Under the pieces are notes generated by a model. It was not told the origin of the DNA, ran no database searches, and was given only the letters and a program-made list of their open reading frames with translations. Positions 1 to 7,152 of a stretch of 44,205 nucleotides of DNA are shown here, piece after piece (the first letter of the stretch is position 1; each line of letters begins with the position of its first letter). The stretch is from Planctomyces sp. SH-PL62. Lineage in GTDB: Bacteria > Planctomycetota > Planctomycetia > Planctomycetales > Planctomycetaceae. The stretch is from NCBI GenBank assembly GCA_945893075.1, contig CAMDDX010000016.1:1-44205 (forward strand). The letters run 5' to 3'. A program made the translations under genes and the position numbers.

Positions 1-2
1 GG

Positions 3-68
3 GTAGCCGCGTTTCGCCAGAACGCGGGCGAATCGCCGAAAGCCCGCGTTCTGGCGAAACGCGGCTAC
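3..68. repeat. REP-like double hairpin, family A copy 1
   Basis: A palindrome opens with GTAG (3-6) and closes with CTAC (65-68). Each arm is itself a hairpin: the left stem CCGCGTT/AACGCGG encloses a loop containing GCCA, and the right arm is its mirror with TGGC. Three related copies lie at 17265, 24980 and 32784. This copy begins 18 nt beyond the stop of the minus-strand gene at 87-710. No T-run follows, so it is not a textbook intrinsic terminator, although it could act as a 3' mRNA barrier. Confidence 0.8.
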
Positions 69-86
69 GAGACCTGACTCGGAGAG

Positions 87-710
87 TCAGGCGACGTGGT
101 GTCCGACCAAATCTTCGAGAACCGCTTGCTGAGCGGGAAAGCGGAAGCCGCACTTCAGGCAGTGGCCCACGATCTCCAACTCGGCGGTGTTCCAATCGCA
201 ATCGGTGCAGCGCCACGGGCCGTCGAGATATTCGCAATCGGTGCCGACCATCAGCCGCTGAGTACAACATTTCGGACAAGCTAAACCCTCGTCGCTGACT
301 TGGAACTCGCCGGTCGAGCCGACGAACGCGCACGCGAAGTGATGCAGCATCCGGTCCCGTTCGACTCCGCCCGATCCGAAGCACGGACAGGCCGGGCGGA
401 AGCTCGGCAACGCGCGGCATTGCGGGCAGACCCAGACGCGATCGAGCAGCACTTCGCTCAAGGAACCGCGCTGCCGCGCCGCTTCGACTTGCTGAGCCGG
501 CAACGTCGGGACGAATTTGAGCTGCGATAAATCGAGCGCCGGTGGTTTGATCCGTTGCGGCAAGTCATGCGTCAGCAGCCAATCGCCCAACAGCAGTGTT
601 GGGGTTGGCGGCAAGGGTTGTGGCGGCGCAGCAACTTCGGAGATCACGATGGTCGGCGGTGCCACAGGCATCTGAACGGCAGGAGCTTCGAGAGCGGGCG
701 CTTCCACCAC
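87..710 (-). CDS. Zinc-ribbon protein, probable TackOD1-type output domain
   Basis: About 207 residues. The first 40 are a Pro/Ala/Val-rich linker, followed by a Cys-rich module with CPQC, CPC, CPKC, CTDC and CLKC clusters between roughly residues 94 and 190. This looks like two or more zinc ribbons and resembles the TackOD1 output domain, which is often fused to receiver domains (family recognition by eye). The start is uncertain: two GTG codons lie at 705-710, and a GGAG 6 nt before the second makes 707 equally likely. The frame is open upstream as far as a TAA at 786-788, which is the stop codon of the preceding receiver-like gene in the same frame. The pair may therefore be one REC-output protein split by a nonsense codon. 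A role in binding metal, nucleic acid or protein is inference. Confidence 0.6.
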   Translation of the reverse strand: MVEAPALEAPAVQMPVAPPTIVISEVAAPPQPLPPTPTLLLGDWLLTHDLPQRIKPPALDLSQLKFVPTLPAQQVEAARQRGSLSEVLLDRVWVCPQCRALPSFRPACPCFGSGGVERDRMLHHFACAFVGSTGEFQVSDEGLACPKCCTQRLMVGTDCEYLDGPWRCTDCDWNTAELEIVGHCLKCGFRFPAQQAVLEDLVGHHVA

Positions 711-785
711 AGGCTCCAGAATCGCGCTGGACGGCTGGGAACGTTTCGGAACGCCGAAGTGCGGACGCGGCTGAGCACATTCCGC

Positions 786-1310
786 TTACCCCTGCGTGGT
801 GGAAGACTCGGCGGTCGAGCCGAACGAATCGAACGTTTCCACGTCGTTCCACAACTGTAAGCGTTGCCGCGTGGCGTCCACCCGTGCGACCAACTCGCTG
901 GCGAAATAGGGTTGGCAGACGACATCCGAGGCCCCCGCCGCGAACGCTTCAGCGATCGCCTGGTCCAGCTTGTCATCGAGCACCAGCACGATGGCCACAT
1001 CGGATTCGGAGCGGCTTTGCCTCAGCAATTGGCACGCGGTGATGCCATCCATCATTGAGGAATGTTGAGCGAACAAGACCATTCGCAGTTCGAGATCCTC
1101 GGTCATCCGCTGCACCGCGTCGAAATTTGAGAACATCAGGAGCGGCTCAAAGTGCATGGCCTTCAAGCGACCGAGCCAGGCCAGATCTTGCTCCGATTCC
1201 GCGACGATCACGATTCGCTTGAGCATCGTCTTGGACTTGGCTTCGTGGGCGCTGGTCGGCGAAGCGACACGCTCCGGATGTTGCGTGGCGGCGAACATCA
1301 ACTGGGACAT
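786..1310 (-). CDS. Degenerate response-regulator receiver (pseudo-receiver) protein
   Basis: 174 residues. After about 30 non-conserved residues, the segment starting MLKRIVIVAESEQD has the alternating strand/helix pattern of a CheY-like receiver. The phospho-acceptor position is not Asp: where receivers read DxxMPxMDG, this has FAQHSSMMDG. The conserved KP is replaced by QP in VCQPYFASEL. Phosphorylation is therefore unlikely and the domain probably works by protein interaction. The start ATG has GAGG about 8 nt upstream and lies 9 nt past the HlyD-like gene, so the genes are likely co-transcribed. The stop TAA is in frame with the downstream zinc-ribbon gene. Confidence 0.65.
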   Translation of the reverse strand: MSQLMFAATQHPERVASPTSAHEAKSKTMLKRIVIVAESEQDLAWLGRLKAMHFEPLLMFSNFDAVQRMTEDLELRMVLFAQHSSMMDGITACQLLRQSRSESDVAIVLVLDDKLDQAIAEAFAAGASDVVCQPYFASELVARVDATRQRLQLWNDVETFDSFGSTAESSTTQG

Positions 1311-1319
1311 GGTGCAACC

Positions 1320-2603
1320 TCAACGTCGAGTGGTCTGTTCTGTGCGAGCTTCACGCGGCAGGAATTCCGTCATCGGTGAGCCACTGTTCCACCAGCGACT
1401 GGCATCGAAGGGGAGTTGCACCACCGCACCCAGTTGCACATGCGAATGTTCCAAGCGGCCGTTTGCCGGCAGCAAATGCACGGGCAAGAGCTTGGCTTGA
1501 TGAGCGTAGTGCCGTTGCAGATGCGGCGGCGGCGCGACGTTCTGGCTGCCGAGGCGTGCGACTCGGCAAGCGACTTGAGCGTGGAACGGCGGCAACGCGA
1601 CGTGCAGTGTTTGATCGACATCGAATTCGTCGATGCGCTGTTGCGGCACGTACAAGACGATCTCCAGCGAGTTCTCTTCCAGGATCGTGAACAGCGTCTG
1701 CAATTGCTCGGCCCCTTCGCCGGTATAGCGATGCCGCTTGAGCACCGTGCCGTTGACGGGAGCTCGGACTTCTCCGCGAGCCATCTCGCTGCGCAGCCGA
1801 GCTTGTTCGCTTTCGAGATTTCGCATCTCGGCCAACAGCGGCTGCAACACGTCGAGACCGGCTTGCGTTTGCAGTTCCGCGACCTGCGACCGCTTCTGCC
1901 ACGAGACTAAACCTTCGATGAGCGACTCCAACCGGTCACGCTGCGCGTGCTCGTCGGCCAAGGCCGCGTCGAGTTCGTCCTGCGTCGCGGACTTTTTCTC
2001 GACCAGACCGGCGATGCGCTCGCGGACTTGCTGGGCTCGTCGCCAGCGGACTTGCCGCTCGCGGACGTCGGCCCACTTGTCGCGGTACTCCCCCGCCGCT
2101 TCGTGGAACTCGATCAAGTATTGCGCGACACGCCACTGCGTCGTGGACATCTCCGCTTCCAACTTGGCTTGAGCCAGCCGCAGTTGATCGTCCAACCGGC
2201 CGAGCCGCAGTTCGAGATCGTGCTGATCGAGCGTCAGCAATAAATCTCCTTGCCGGACTTGATCCCCTTCTTGCACATGCACGTACCGCACCAGCCCCTT
2301 GACCGGCGCGGGGACTTCGACCGTCCGTCCGTCGATCACACCAAACGCGGTGTAATGGAAGAACGAGTCCCACACGCGGAACGCGCCAAAGCTGAGCATG
2401 GTCAGCACCATGCCGACGACAAAGAACCGCCCCTTCGGAGCTTGAGGCGGCGTGGCCATCGTGACCGGCGGCGACTTCATCCGCGCGGTCGGCGGCTGAA
2501 ACGCACCCGAGCTGAACCGCAGCCCGCCGGCACTCTTAGGATCATGTTGCGAATCTTGGTTTTTGGATTCCATGACGTAGTCCGGGGAGTAGGAGAAGCC
2601 CAC
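1320..2603 (-). CDS. HlyD-family membrane fusion (periplasmic adaptor) protein
   Basis: 427 residues. A cytoplasmic stretch of about 58 residues precedes one membrane helix (about 60-76). A biotinyl-lipoyl-like half-domain follows (about 90-127, with APVKGLVRYVHVQEGDQV), then a long Arg/Glu/Leu-rich coiled-coil hairpin (about 130-270). The second lipoyl half (RAPVNGTVLKRH) and a beta-barrel-like region come next. This order is diagnostic for HlyD/EmrA adaptors, which join an inner-membrane transporter or synthase to the cell exterior. No transporter is visible, so a partner may lie beyond the left edge. The ORF opens with GTG at 2603; an ATG at 2573 is an alternative, and neither has a strong Shine-Dalgarno. 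It is the first gene of the minus-strand cluster. The substrate is unknown. Confidence 0.8.
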   Translation of the reverse strand: MGFSYSPDYVMESKNQDSQHDPKSAGGLRFSSGAFQPPTARMKSPPVTMATPPQAPKGRFFVVGMVLTMLSFGAFRVWDSFFHYTAFGVIDGRTVEVPAPVKGLVRYVHVQEGDQVRQGDLLLTLDQHDLELRLGRLDDQLRLAQAKLEAEMSTTQWRVAQYLIEFHEAAGEYRDKWADVRERQVRWRRAQQVRERIAGLVEKKSATQDELDAALADEHAQRDRLESLIEGLVSWQKRSQVAELQTQAGLDVLQPLLAEMRNLESEQARLRSEMARGEVRAPVNGTVLKRHRYTGEGAEQLQTLFTILEENSLEIVLYVPQQRIDEFDVDQTLHVALPPFHAQVACRVARLGSQNVAPPPHLQRHYAHQAKLLPVHLLPANGRLEHSHVQLGAVVQLPFDASRWWNSGSPMTEFLPREARTEQTTRR

Positions 2604-2798
2604 GGAGACTCTTTCCGTTGTGTCAGAGAATCATGCGCGAGAATCGTCCGCGTGCGGTCCAAGTCCCCTTGTTTCCAAAAAACAACATGTCGTTTGCGGC
2701 GACCCCATCCGCTTGATCGGCGCGACTCGCGCGGCCGACACGATCGCTACCGGTGTCTCGAATCGGAGTGTCTCACACAAAACGTCTTCCGGATGCGA

Positions 2799-2860
2799 GC
2801 AAAGTAGACGAGTCACTCCGTGACTCGAATTCGAGTCACGGAGTGACTCGTCTACTTTGC
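2799..2860. repeat. Perfect 62-nt palindrome, REP-like family C
   Basis: The arms 2799-2829 and 2830-2860 are perfect reverse complements centred on GAATTC. Within each arm lies a hairpin CGAGTCA-CTCCG-TGACTCG, and GTAG (2804) and CTAC (2852) mark the feet. The CTAC end, read on the minus strand, supplies the TAG stop of cmk. The CTCCG loop is shared with the family B element at 3560-3647. The rest of the 2604-2798 gap shows nothing I can identify. Confidence 0.9.
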
Positions 2861-3511
2861 TGTCATGCGTGCGCGGACGATGCTCTCCAACTGATCCAGC
2901 ACCGCTTCGGGAGAGAGGCCGGAGGTATCGACGCGGATCGCGTCAGCCGCGGCTCGCAGCGGATCGGCGACGCGGGTCTTGTCCCGTTCGTCGCGTTCAC
3001 GGATTTGCCGCAGGATGTCGTCGAACGGGGCGGCCTGCTCGTGACGCTCATGCAGTTCGCGCTGGCGGCGAGCGGCTCGTTCTTCGGCGTTGGCGGTGAC
3101 GTAGAACTTGCACTCGGCGTGTGGAAAGACGGCGGTTCCCTGGTCGCGGCCTTCGGTCACGATGTTGCGACCGCTCGCGAACTCACGCTGCCGACCGGCC
3201 AGTTCGCGACGCACCTCCGGGTTCGACGCGACGACGGAACTGCCGTGCGAAACTTCCGGCGACCGCACGTCGCTGGTGACGTCGCGGCCATCCACGAAGA
3301 CGTGCTGTTGATCGAGCGTCAATTGCATCAACTGGGCGCACTCGGCGACAGCGGTCGCGTCGTGCAGGTCAATCGAACGTTGCAGGCATTGCCACGCGAC
3401 GGCGCGGTACATCGACCCGGTGTCGAGGAAATCAAACTGCAACCGCCGCGCAAGCCCGCGAGCGGCTGTGCTCTTCCCCGAACCAGCGGGACCGTCAATC
3501 GTCACAATCAT
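2852..3511 (-). CDS. cmk: Cytidylate kinase
   Basis: Phosphorylates CMP and dCMP to the diphosphates with ATP; cytosolic, pyrimidine salvage and nucleic acid precursor supply. 219 residues, normal for bacterial Cmk. It begins MIVTIDGPAGSGKS with the P-loop at residues 7-15. DTGSMYRAV (substrate site), the VTEGRDQGTAVFP segment and the Arg-rich lid near REREL/RERDERDK follow. The frame stays open upstream to 3631, but that extension is non-conserved and partly encoded by the 3560-3647 palindrome; the ATG at 3511 begins exactly at the family N-terminus and has AAGG upstream. The stop codon TAG lies inside the 62-nt palindrome. It follows the GH38-like gene on the same strand. Confidence 0.93.
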   Translation of the reverse strand: MIVTIDGPAGSGKSTAARGLARRLQFDFLDTGSMYRAVAWQCLQRSIDLHDATAVAECAQLMQLTLDQQHVFVDGRDVTSDVRSPEVSHGSSVVASNPEVRRELAGRQREFASGRNIVTEGRDQGTAVFPHAECKFYVTANAEERAARRQRELHERHEQAAPFDDILRQIRERDERDKTRVADPLRAAADAIRVDTSGLSPEAVLDQLESIVRARMTAK

Positions 3512-3559
3512 GAAACGTGCCTTCAATCGCTCATTGTTTCCGTGGGGCTCGGACGAATT

Positions 3560-3647
3560 GTAGCAGGCACACTCCGTGTGCCGTCCGCCGTAACTAAGTC
3601 CATCACTAAGACCATCACGCAGACGGCACACGGAGTGTGCCTGCTAC
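3560..3647. repeat. REP-like double hairpin, family B
   Basis: Inverted arms 3560-3585 and 3622-3647 are perfectly complementary and flank a 36-nt spacer. Each arm is GTAG plus a hairpin GGCACA-CTCCG-TGTGCC. The spacer holds two near-direct copies (taagtccatcac, taagaccatcac). The outer CTAC (3644-3647) supplies the TAG stop codon of the minus-strand GH38-like gene. Confidence 0.85.
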
Positions 3648-6600
3648 GACTCTGTTTCCGTGGGACTCGGAGCGGGTGGCGGATCAAATCGCAACTCCAC
3701 ATCGGTGATTTCAAACGGGGACAACGACAGCCGCACCAGGTCGCCGTCGATCCGAGGTTGCCCGCTGGTGCGGCCAATGAAGTCCCGTTGCCGAACCGAC
3801 AGCGGCGTCCGGAAACATTTCAGAGCGACACTTTGCTGACGTCCCTCCGTTTCTTGCAAGCGTACGGCGAAGCCGCTGCCGGACGGGACGGCAGTCGGTT
3901 CCGAAGATTCCCAAGAGGGAGCCTCGCTGCGCGGCTCGTCCATCAGGTCGGTCAACCGCGTGAGCTGCACGCTGGGAACATCGACCTGCAAGAACCACCC
4001 GGTCGTGCCGCAGCGCGGCGGACCAATATCGGTCGGGATGACCACGGCTGGGCACATCGCGTCCCACGCGGCTTGCAGCGGGTAAGGCCGCTCGAACGCG
4101 ATGGAAAAACGGAAGCGGCGGCGTGTCTCCCCTTCGACAATCAGCAGCGAGTCGCACATGCGCCCGCCCGTCTTGCGATGATACGGCAGCCCGTGATTGA
4201 TGATCGTGGTGCGCGTGTCGTCGTCGGCAATTTCGAGATAGTGCGGACTCTCAAAACGATCCTGGCCGAGCGGTTGAGCGGCTCCCAACACCGACCGAGT
4301 CAGCGCCGCAGTTGTGTCCATCCACGCCCAGCGGACGCCGAAGTAATTCGTCCACGGTTCGCCGTCGGGCATCTTCACGGCATCCAATTCGATGTCGATC
4401 TCCAGCAACCGCCGGCCACGCCACAAACGGAACGTCTGCCGAAACGTCGCCAGCACCGCGTCGGTTTTCTGATCGACGATCTCCCCGTGAGTGCGGATTT
4501 CTCCCAACCACGGACCGCGGCTGACAACCTCCAATCCGAGGCAACGTGTTTCGGAGTAATACGTTTTTTCTTCAAAGGCGGAGTCATCGTTGGAGACCTT
4601 GATGCTCCGCTCGCGTGGGAATCGAAACGCGAGCTGCTGGCTCAGCCGGTTGGGCTTGCGGCCATACTCCTTCAATTGCTGAATGCCGCCGGTCTTCGAG
4701 CTGACATGAACCTCGAAGAACTCGTTCCGCAGCACTTCGTCTTGGACAAGCGGCGTCTTGAGTTCGTCCGCCGAGACTTTCGCCGCGCCGCTGCCGGACG
4801 TCGGCAACCACACGAAGCCGCAACCAGGAACTTCAACGAGAGCTTCACGCACGGCGTCGTGCTCATACACCCCTTTGACCGCGCCGCCGTGTGCTGGCAA
4901 CGGAATGTTCTGCGGCCAAGCGACCGGCACGCGCCGCGTGAAGGAGAGCGAATTCACAACTAAGACGCCGGGAGATTTCTCAGTCGTGCCGTGCAGAATT
5001 GTCTGAGCAAGCTCGCGCTGGCCAGACTGCGCCAGGTTGGCGATCGCCGTTTCGTGGGGCAGGTTTTCAACCTGCCCGGCCGTCGCATTGGCATCGGTCG
5101 ATCCGGGCACGTTGGAAACGTGCCCCACGTCGGGGCCAGCCGCTTCCACCAGTTGTTCGGCGGCAGACGCATCGACTTCATGAAGTCGTCGGCCTCGCAA
5201 GACAGCCGCCATGCTGCGCAGCCACAGCGCGGAGTCGAAGCGCTGCCGACGCTCGAAGTGATCGCGGAAGCGGGTGATTGGATCGGGTTCGCGCGCGGCG
5301 ACCGAACGAGTTAGAAATGGAGCGAGATACTCACCCGCTTCGTAACGCGTGTGCCGCATCGGCGTATCGGTGCGCTCAAAGAATTCGCGAAAGGTCGCGA
5401 AGCGGCCGATGACCGGCGAGTATTTCGCGCCACGCAGTAAATCCCCAAAGAACGGGCTGCGCACATCGGGCCAACGAGCCACGATCAAGCCGGCCGCCTG
5501 GTCTTGCTGCATCGCCTCGGCCATGCGTTGTGGCAGTCGCAGGTAACTGGTCGCCGAGTCTCCAGCGAGCGGCAAGCGCGAGATCGCATCAATGGTTGAG
5601 TTGTCGCAGCCTTCCCAACGCAGCTTACTATTTTCTGAGTCGGGATAGATGCCGTCGTCGAGCAGAAAGTGACACGCCGCCGAGTAGCCGCTCTTCGTCA
5701 GAATCTGCGGCAGCATCGGGCCGAGTCCGAATCGTCGCCGCGCCCAAGTGGTCGGCTCTTTGCGGAAGAGTTGTTGGCACGTCGCGCGTCCGCGCTGGAT
5801 GTCGTGCAACAGCGATTCGAGCGGCAGGATCGGTGAAGGCCCTTCAGACCACTCGCCGCCGAGAATTTCAGCCGTCTCGCGGAGGACCGCCTCGCGCAGC
5901 AGCTTGGCGAGTTCCGGTTTTTCTTTCGCGATTTGTTCGGCGTCGCGAGCCGTCAGCAAGTAGCTGATCGGCTTGCTGCCCGTCAGCAGCGGCACGAGCT
6001 TGTCGTCCGCCATGCTCGGGATCAGCAGGCACATGTCGAGCAGGTACGCATCGGTCGGATAGAACCGTTCGCGGGCCTCGTGCAGTGCCTCGAAGCAGGC
6101 GGTGAGTCGCTGCGGAACATCGTCGAGCCGTCCGGCAACCAACGCTTCGGCCGCTTCGATCGCTTCGCGCCGCAGCCGCATCTCGTCGATCTCTCCGAAG
6201 TAGTGCATCTGCCGAGAGAGTAATTCGACCAGCAAATGCGTGGTGCCCAGTGCGAGGAAGTCGGCCACCAATTCCGCATCCAGTTGCTCCGGTGCAGACG
6301 CACTGTTGGTCAGTCCGCCGCCGTTCGGAGTCTCCCCGACCAGCGGTGTCGTGCCGCCGGCCGATTCGGTCGGCGGAGACCAATCGCGCGCGGCGGCGAG
6401 AACTTCGGTCAGTAATTCGTCCCGCTTGTGAAGCCCCGAAATCACGACGGAGCCGGCTTCTCGTTGGCGTTTGATCCAGTCGGTTTCCAGCCGATCTTCG
6501 CAACACGTCGGAACGATAATCAGCCGATTCGCCACCGGTTCGGGGGGACTGTCGGCTCGATGCCAACCGGGCAACGACCGCGTCTGCGCGAGCAACCACG

Positions 6601-6715
6601 GATGCCACGCGACCGCGAAAGCGTTCAATATGCCTTCCGCTGGCTTGTCTCCCAGGTCGGTCGGGAAGTCTTCCAGGCTGTGGCAAGGAATCAGGATGAC
6701 AACGTCGTTGAGCAT
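3644..6715 (-). CDS. Large GH38-like (alpha-mannosidase-related) protein
   Basis: 1023 residues with no evident signal peptide. The C-terminal half has the beta-sandwich pattern of glycoside hydrolase family 38: an FEVHVSSKTGGIQQLKEYG-like segment, ETRCLGLEVVSRGPWLGEI and YFGVRWAWMDTTAALTRSV. The N-terminal part lacks the canonical HxHxD catalytic signature and instead begins MLNDVVILIPCHSLEDFP, so activity on mannosides is not assured. Residues about 529-554 (GHVSNVPG...GQVENLPHE) are encoded by a palindromic repeat at 5054-5128, an in-frame insertion. The stop TAG comes from the family B palindrome. I read it as a conserved planctomycete carbohydrate-active or carbohydrate-binding protein; the exact reaction is unknown. 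Confidence 0.65.
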   Translation of the reverse strand: MLNDVVILIPCHSLEDFPTDLGDKPAEGILNAFAVAWHPWLLAQTRSLPGWHRADSPPEPVANRLIIVPTCCEDRLETDWIKRQREAGSVVISGLHKRDELLTEVLAAARDWSPPTESAGGTTPLVGETPNGGGLTNSASAPEQLDAELVADFLALGTTHLLVELLSRQMHYFGEIDEMRLRREAIEAAEALVAGRLDDVPQRLTACFEALHEARERFYPTDAYLLDMCLLIPSMADDKLVPLLTGSKPISYLLTARDAEQIAKEKPELAKLLREAVLRETAEILGGEWSEGPSPILPLESLLHDIQRGRATCQQLFRKEPTTWARRRFGLGPMLPQILTKSGYSAACHFLLDDGIYPDSENSKLRWEGCDNSTIDAISRLPLAGDSATSYLRLPQRMAEAMQQDQAAGLIVARWPDVRSPFFGDLLRGAKYSPVIGRFATFREFFERTDTPMRHTRYEAGEYLAPFLTRSVAAREPDPITRFRDHFERRQRFDSALWLRSMAAVLRGRRLHEVDASAAEQLVEAAGPDVGHVSNVPGSTDANATAGQVENLPHETAIANLAQSGQRELAQTILHGTTEKSPGVLVVNSLSFTRRVPVAWPQNIPLPAHGGAVKGVYEHDAVREALVEVPGCGFVWLPTSGSGAAKVSADELKTPLVQDEVLRNEFFEVHVSSKTGGIQQLKEYGRKPNRLSQQLAFRFPRERSIKVSNDDSAFEEKTYYSETRCLGLEVVSRGPWLGEIRTHGEIVDQKTDAVLATFRQTFRLWRGRRLLEIDIELDAVKMPDGEPWTNYFGVRWAWMDTTAALTRSVLGAAQPLGQDRFESPHYLEIADDDTRTTIINHGLPYHRKTGGRMCDSLLIVEGETRRRFRFSIAFERPYPLQAAWDAMCPAVVIPTDIGPPRCGTTGWFLQVDVPSVQLTRLTDLMDEPRSEAPSWESSEPTAVPSGSGFAVRLQETEGRQQSVALKCFRTPLSVRQRDFIGRTSGQPRIDGDLVRLSLSPFEITDVELRFDPPPAPSPTETES
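5054..5128. repeat. GTGG-footed double hairpin inside the GH38-like gene
   Basis: The outer feet are GTGGGGCA and TGCCCCAC. The left arm folds as GGGCAGGTT-TTC-AACCTGCCC and the right arm as GGGCACGTT-GGA-AACGTGCCC. The element is 75 nt (25 codons), keeps the host frame and lies between the N-terminal part and the C-terminal sandwich region of the GH38-like protein. Confidence 0.85.
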
Positions 6716-6806
6716 TGGTGGTTAGGGACTTCTCGTGGGGCAGAGGTTGGGCGACGGATGTTAAACGCTCATTGCGAGTGGGCGGGAGTCACTTTGAAAA
6801 TGGCCG

Positions 6807-6864
6807 GACGAATCCAAGGAGACGACGAATCGGTTCGAGCATTCGTCGCCTCCTTGGATTCGTC
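6807..6864. repeat. Inverted repeat upstream of pilM
   Basis: Arms 6807-6830 and 6841-6864 match with one mismatch around a 10-nt loop. Each arm also carries short direct repeats of GACGAAT, so the structure differs from the double hairpins elsewhere. It lies in the 437-nt gap between the divergent GH38-like and pilM genes. The gap also holds a promoter-like pair at 6981-7008 and otherwise nothing recognised. Confidence 0.7.
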
Positions 6865-6980
6865 GGGCAATTCGACTGGAACCAGTTGTTGGCGATGTTT
6901 TCCAGATTTTTGGGAACCGTCTTGACGCGATCCGTGTCTGACGGCTGTGCGCGGAACACCAGTCGGTATAAGGTTCTTGG

Positions 6981-7008
6981 TTGACGGGCTGAAAAAGCCT
7001 CTGATAGT
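6981..7008 (+). promoter_or_regulatory. Candidate sigma70-like promoter for the pil cluster
   Basis: TTGACG at 6981-6986 (5 of 6 to consensus) and GATAGT at 7003-7008 (4 of 6) are separated by 16 nt, about 145 nt upstream of pilM. It is the best pair I see in the gap; in a GC-rich genome such matches are weak evidence. Confidence 0.3.
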
Positions 7009-7152
7009 CTGCCGCCGATTGGGGATTCGCGTGACAAACTCAATTCTAAGAGGCGATGGACGGCGCGGAACTCGGATTCACTTCTCGACTTTGTGGCCAG
7101 ACGCTCTCGCCGCAACTCAATTCCAACCGCTCAGTATTTTAGGGTGATTTCC

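Noticed and set aside
3512..3631. N-terminal extension of cmk
   Set aside because: It is encoded by the palindrome at 3560-3647 and has no counterpart in the family.
2753..4963. A 736-codon plus-strand open frame
   Set aside because: It lies antisense to cmk and the GH38-like gene, both of which have clear family motifs; its own translation is Arg-rich with no motif.
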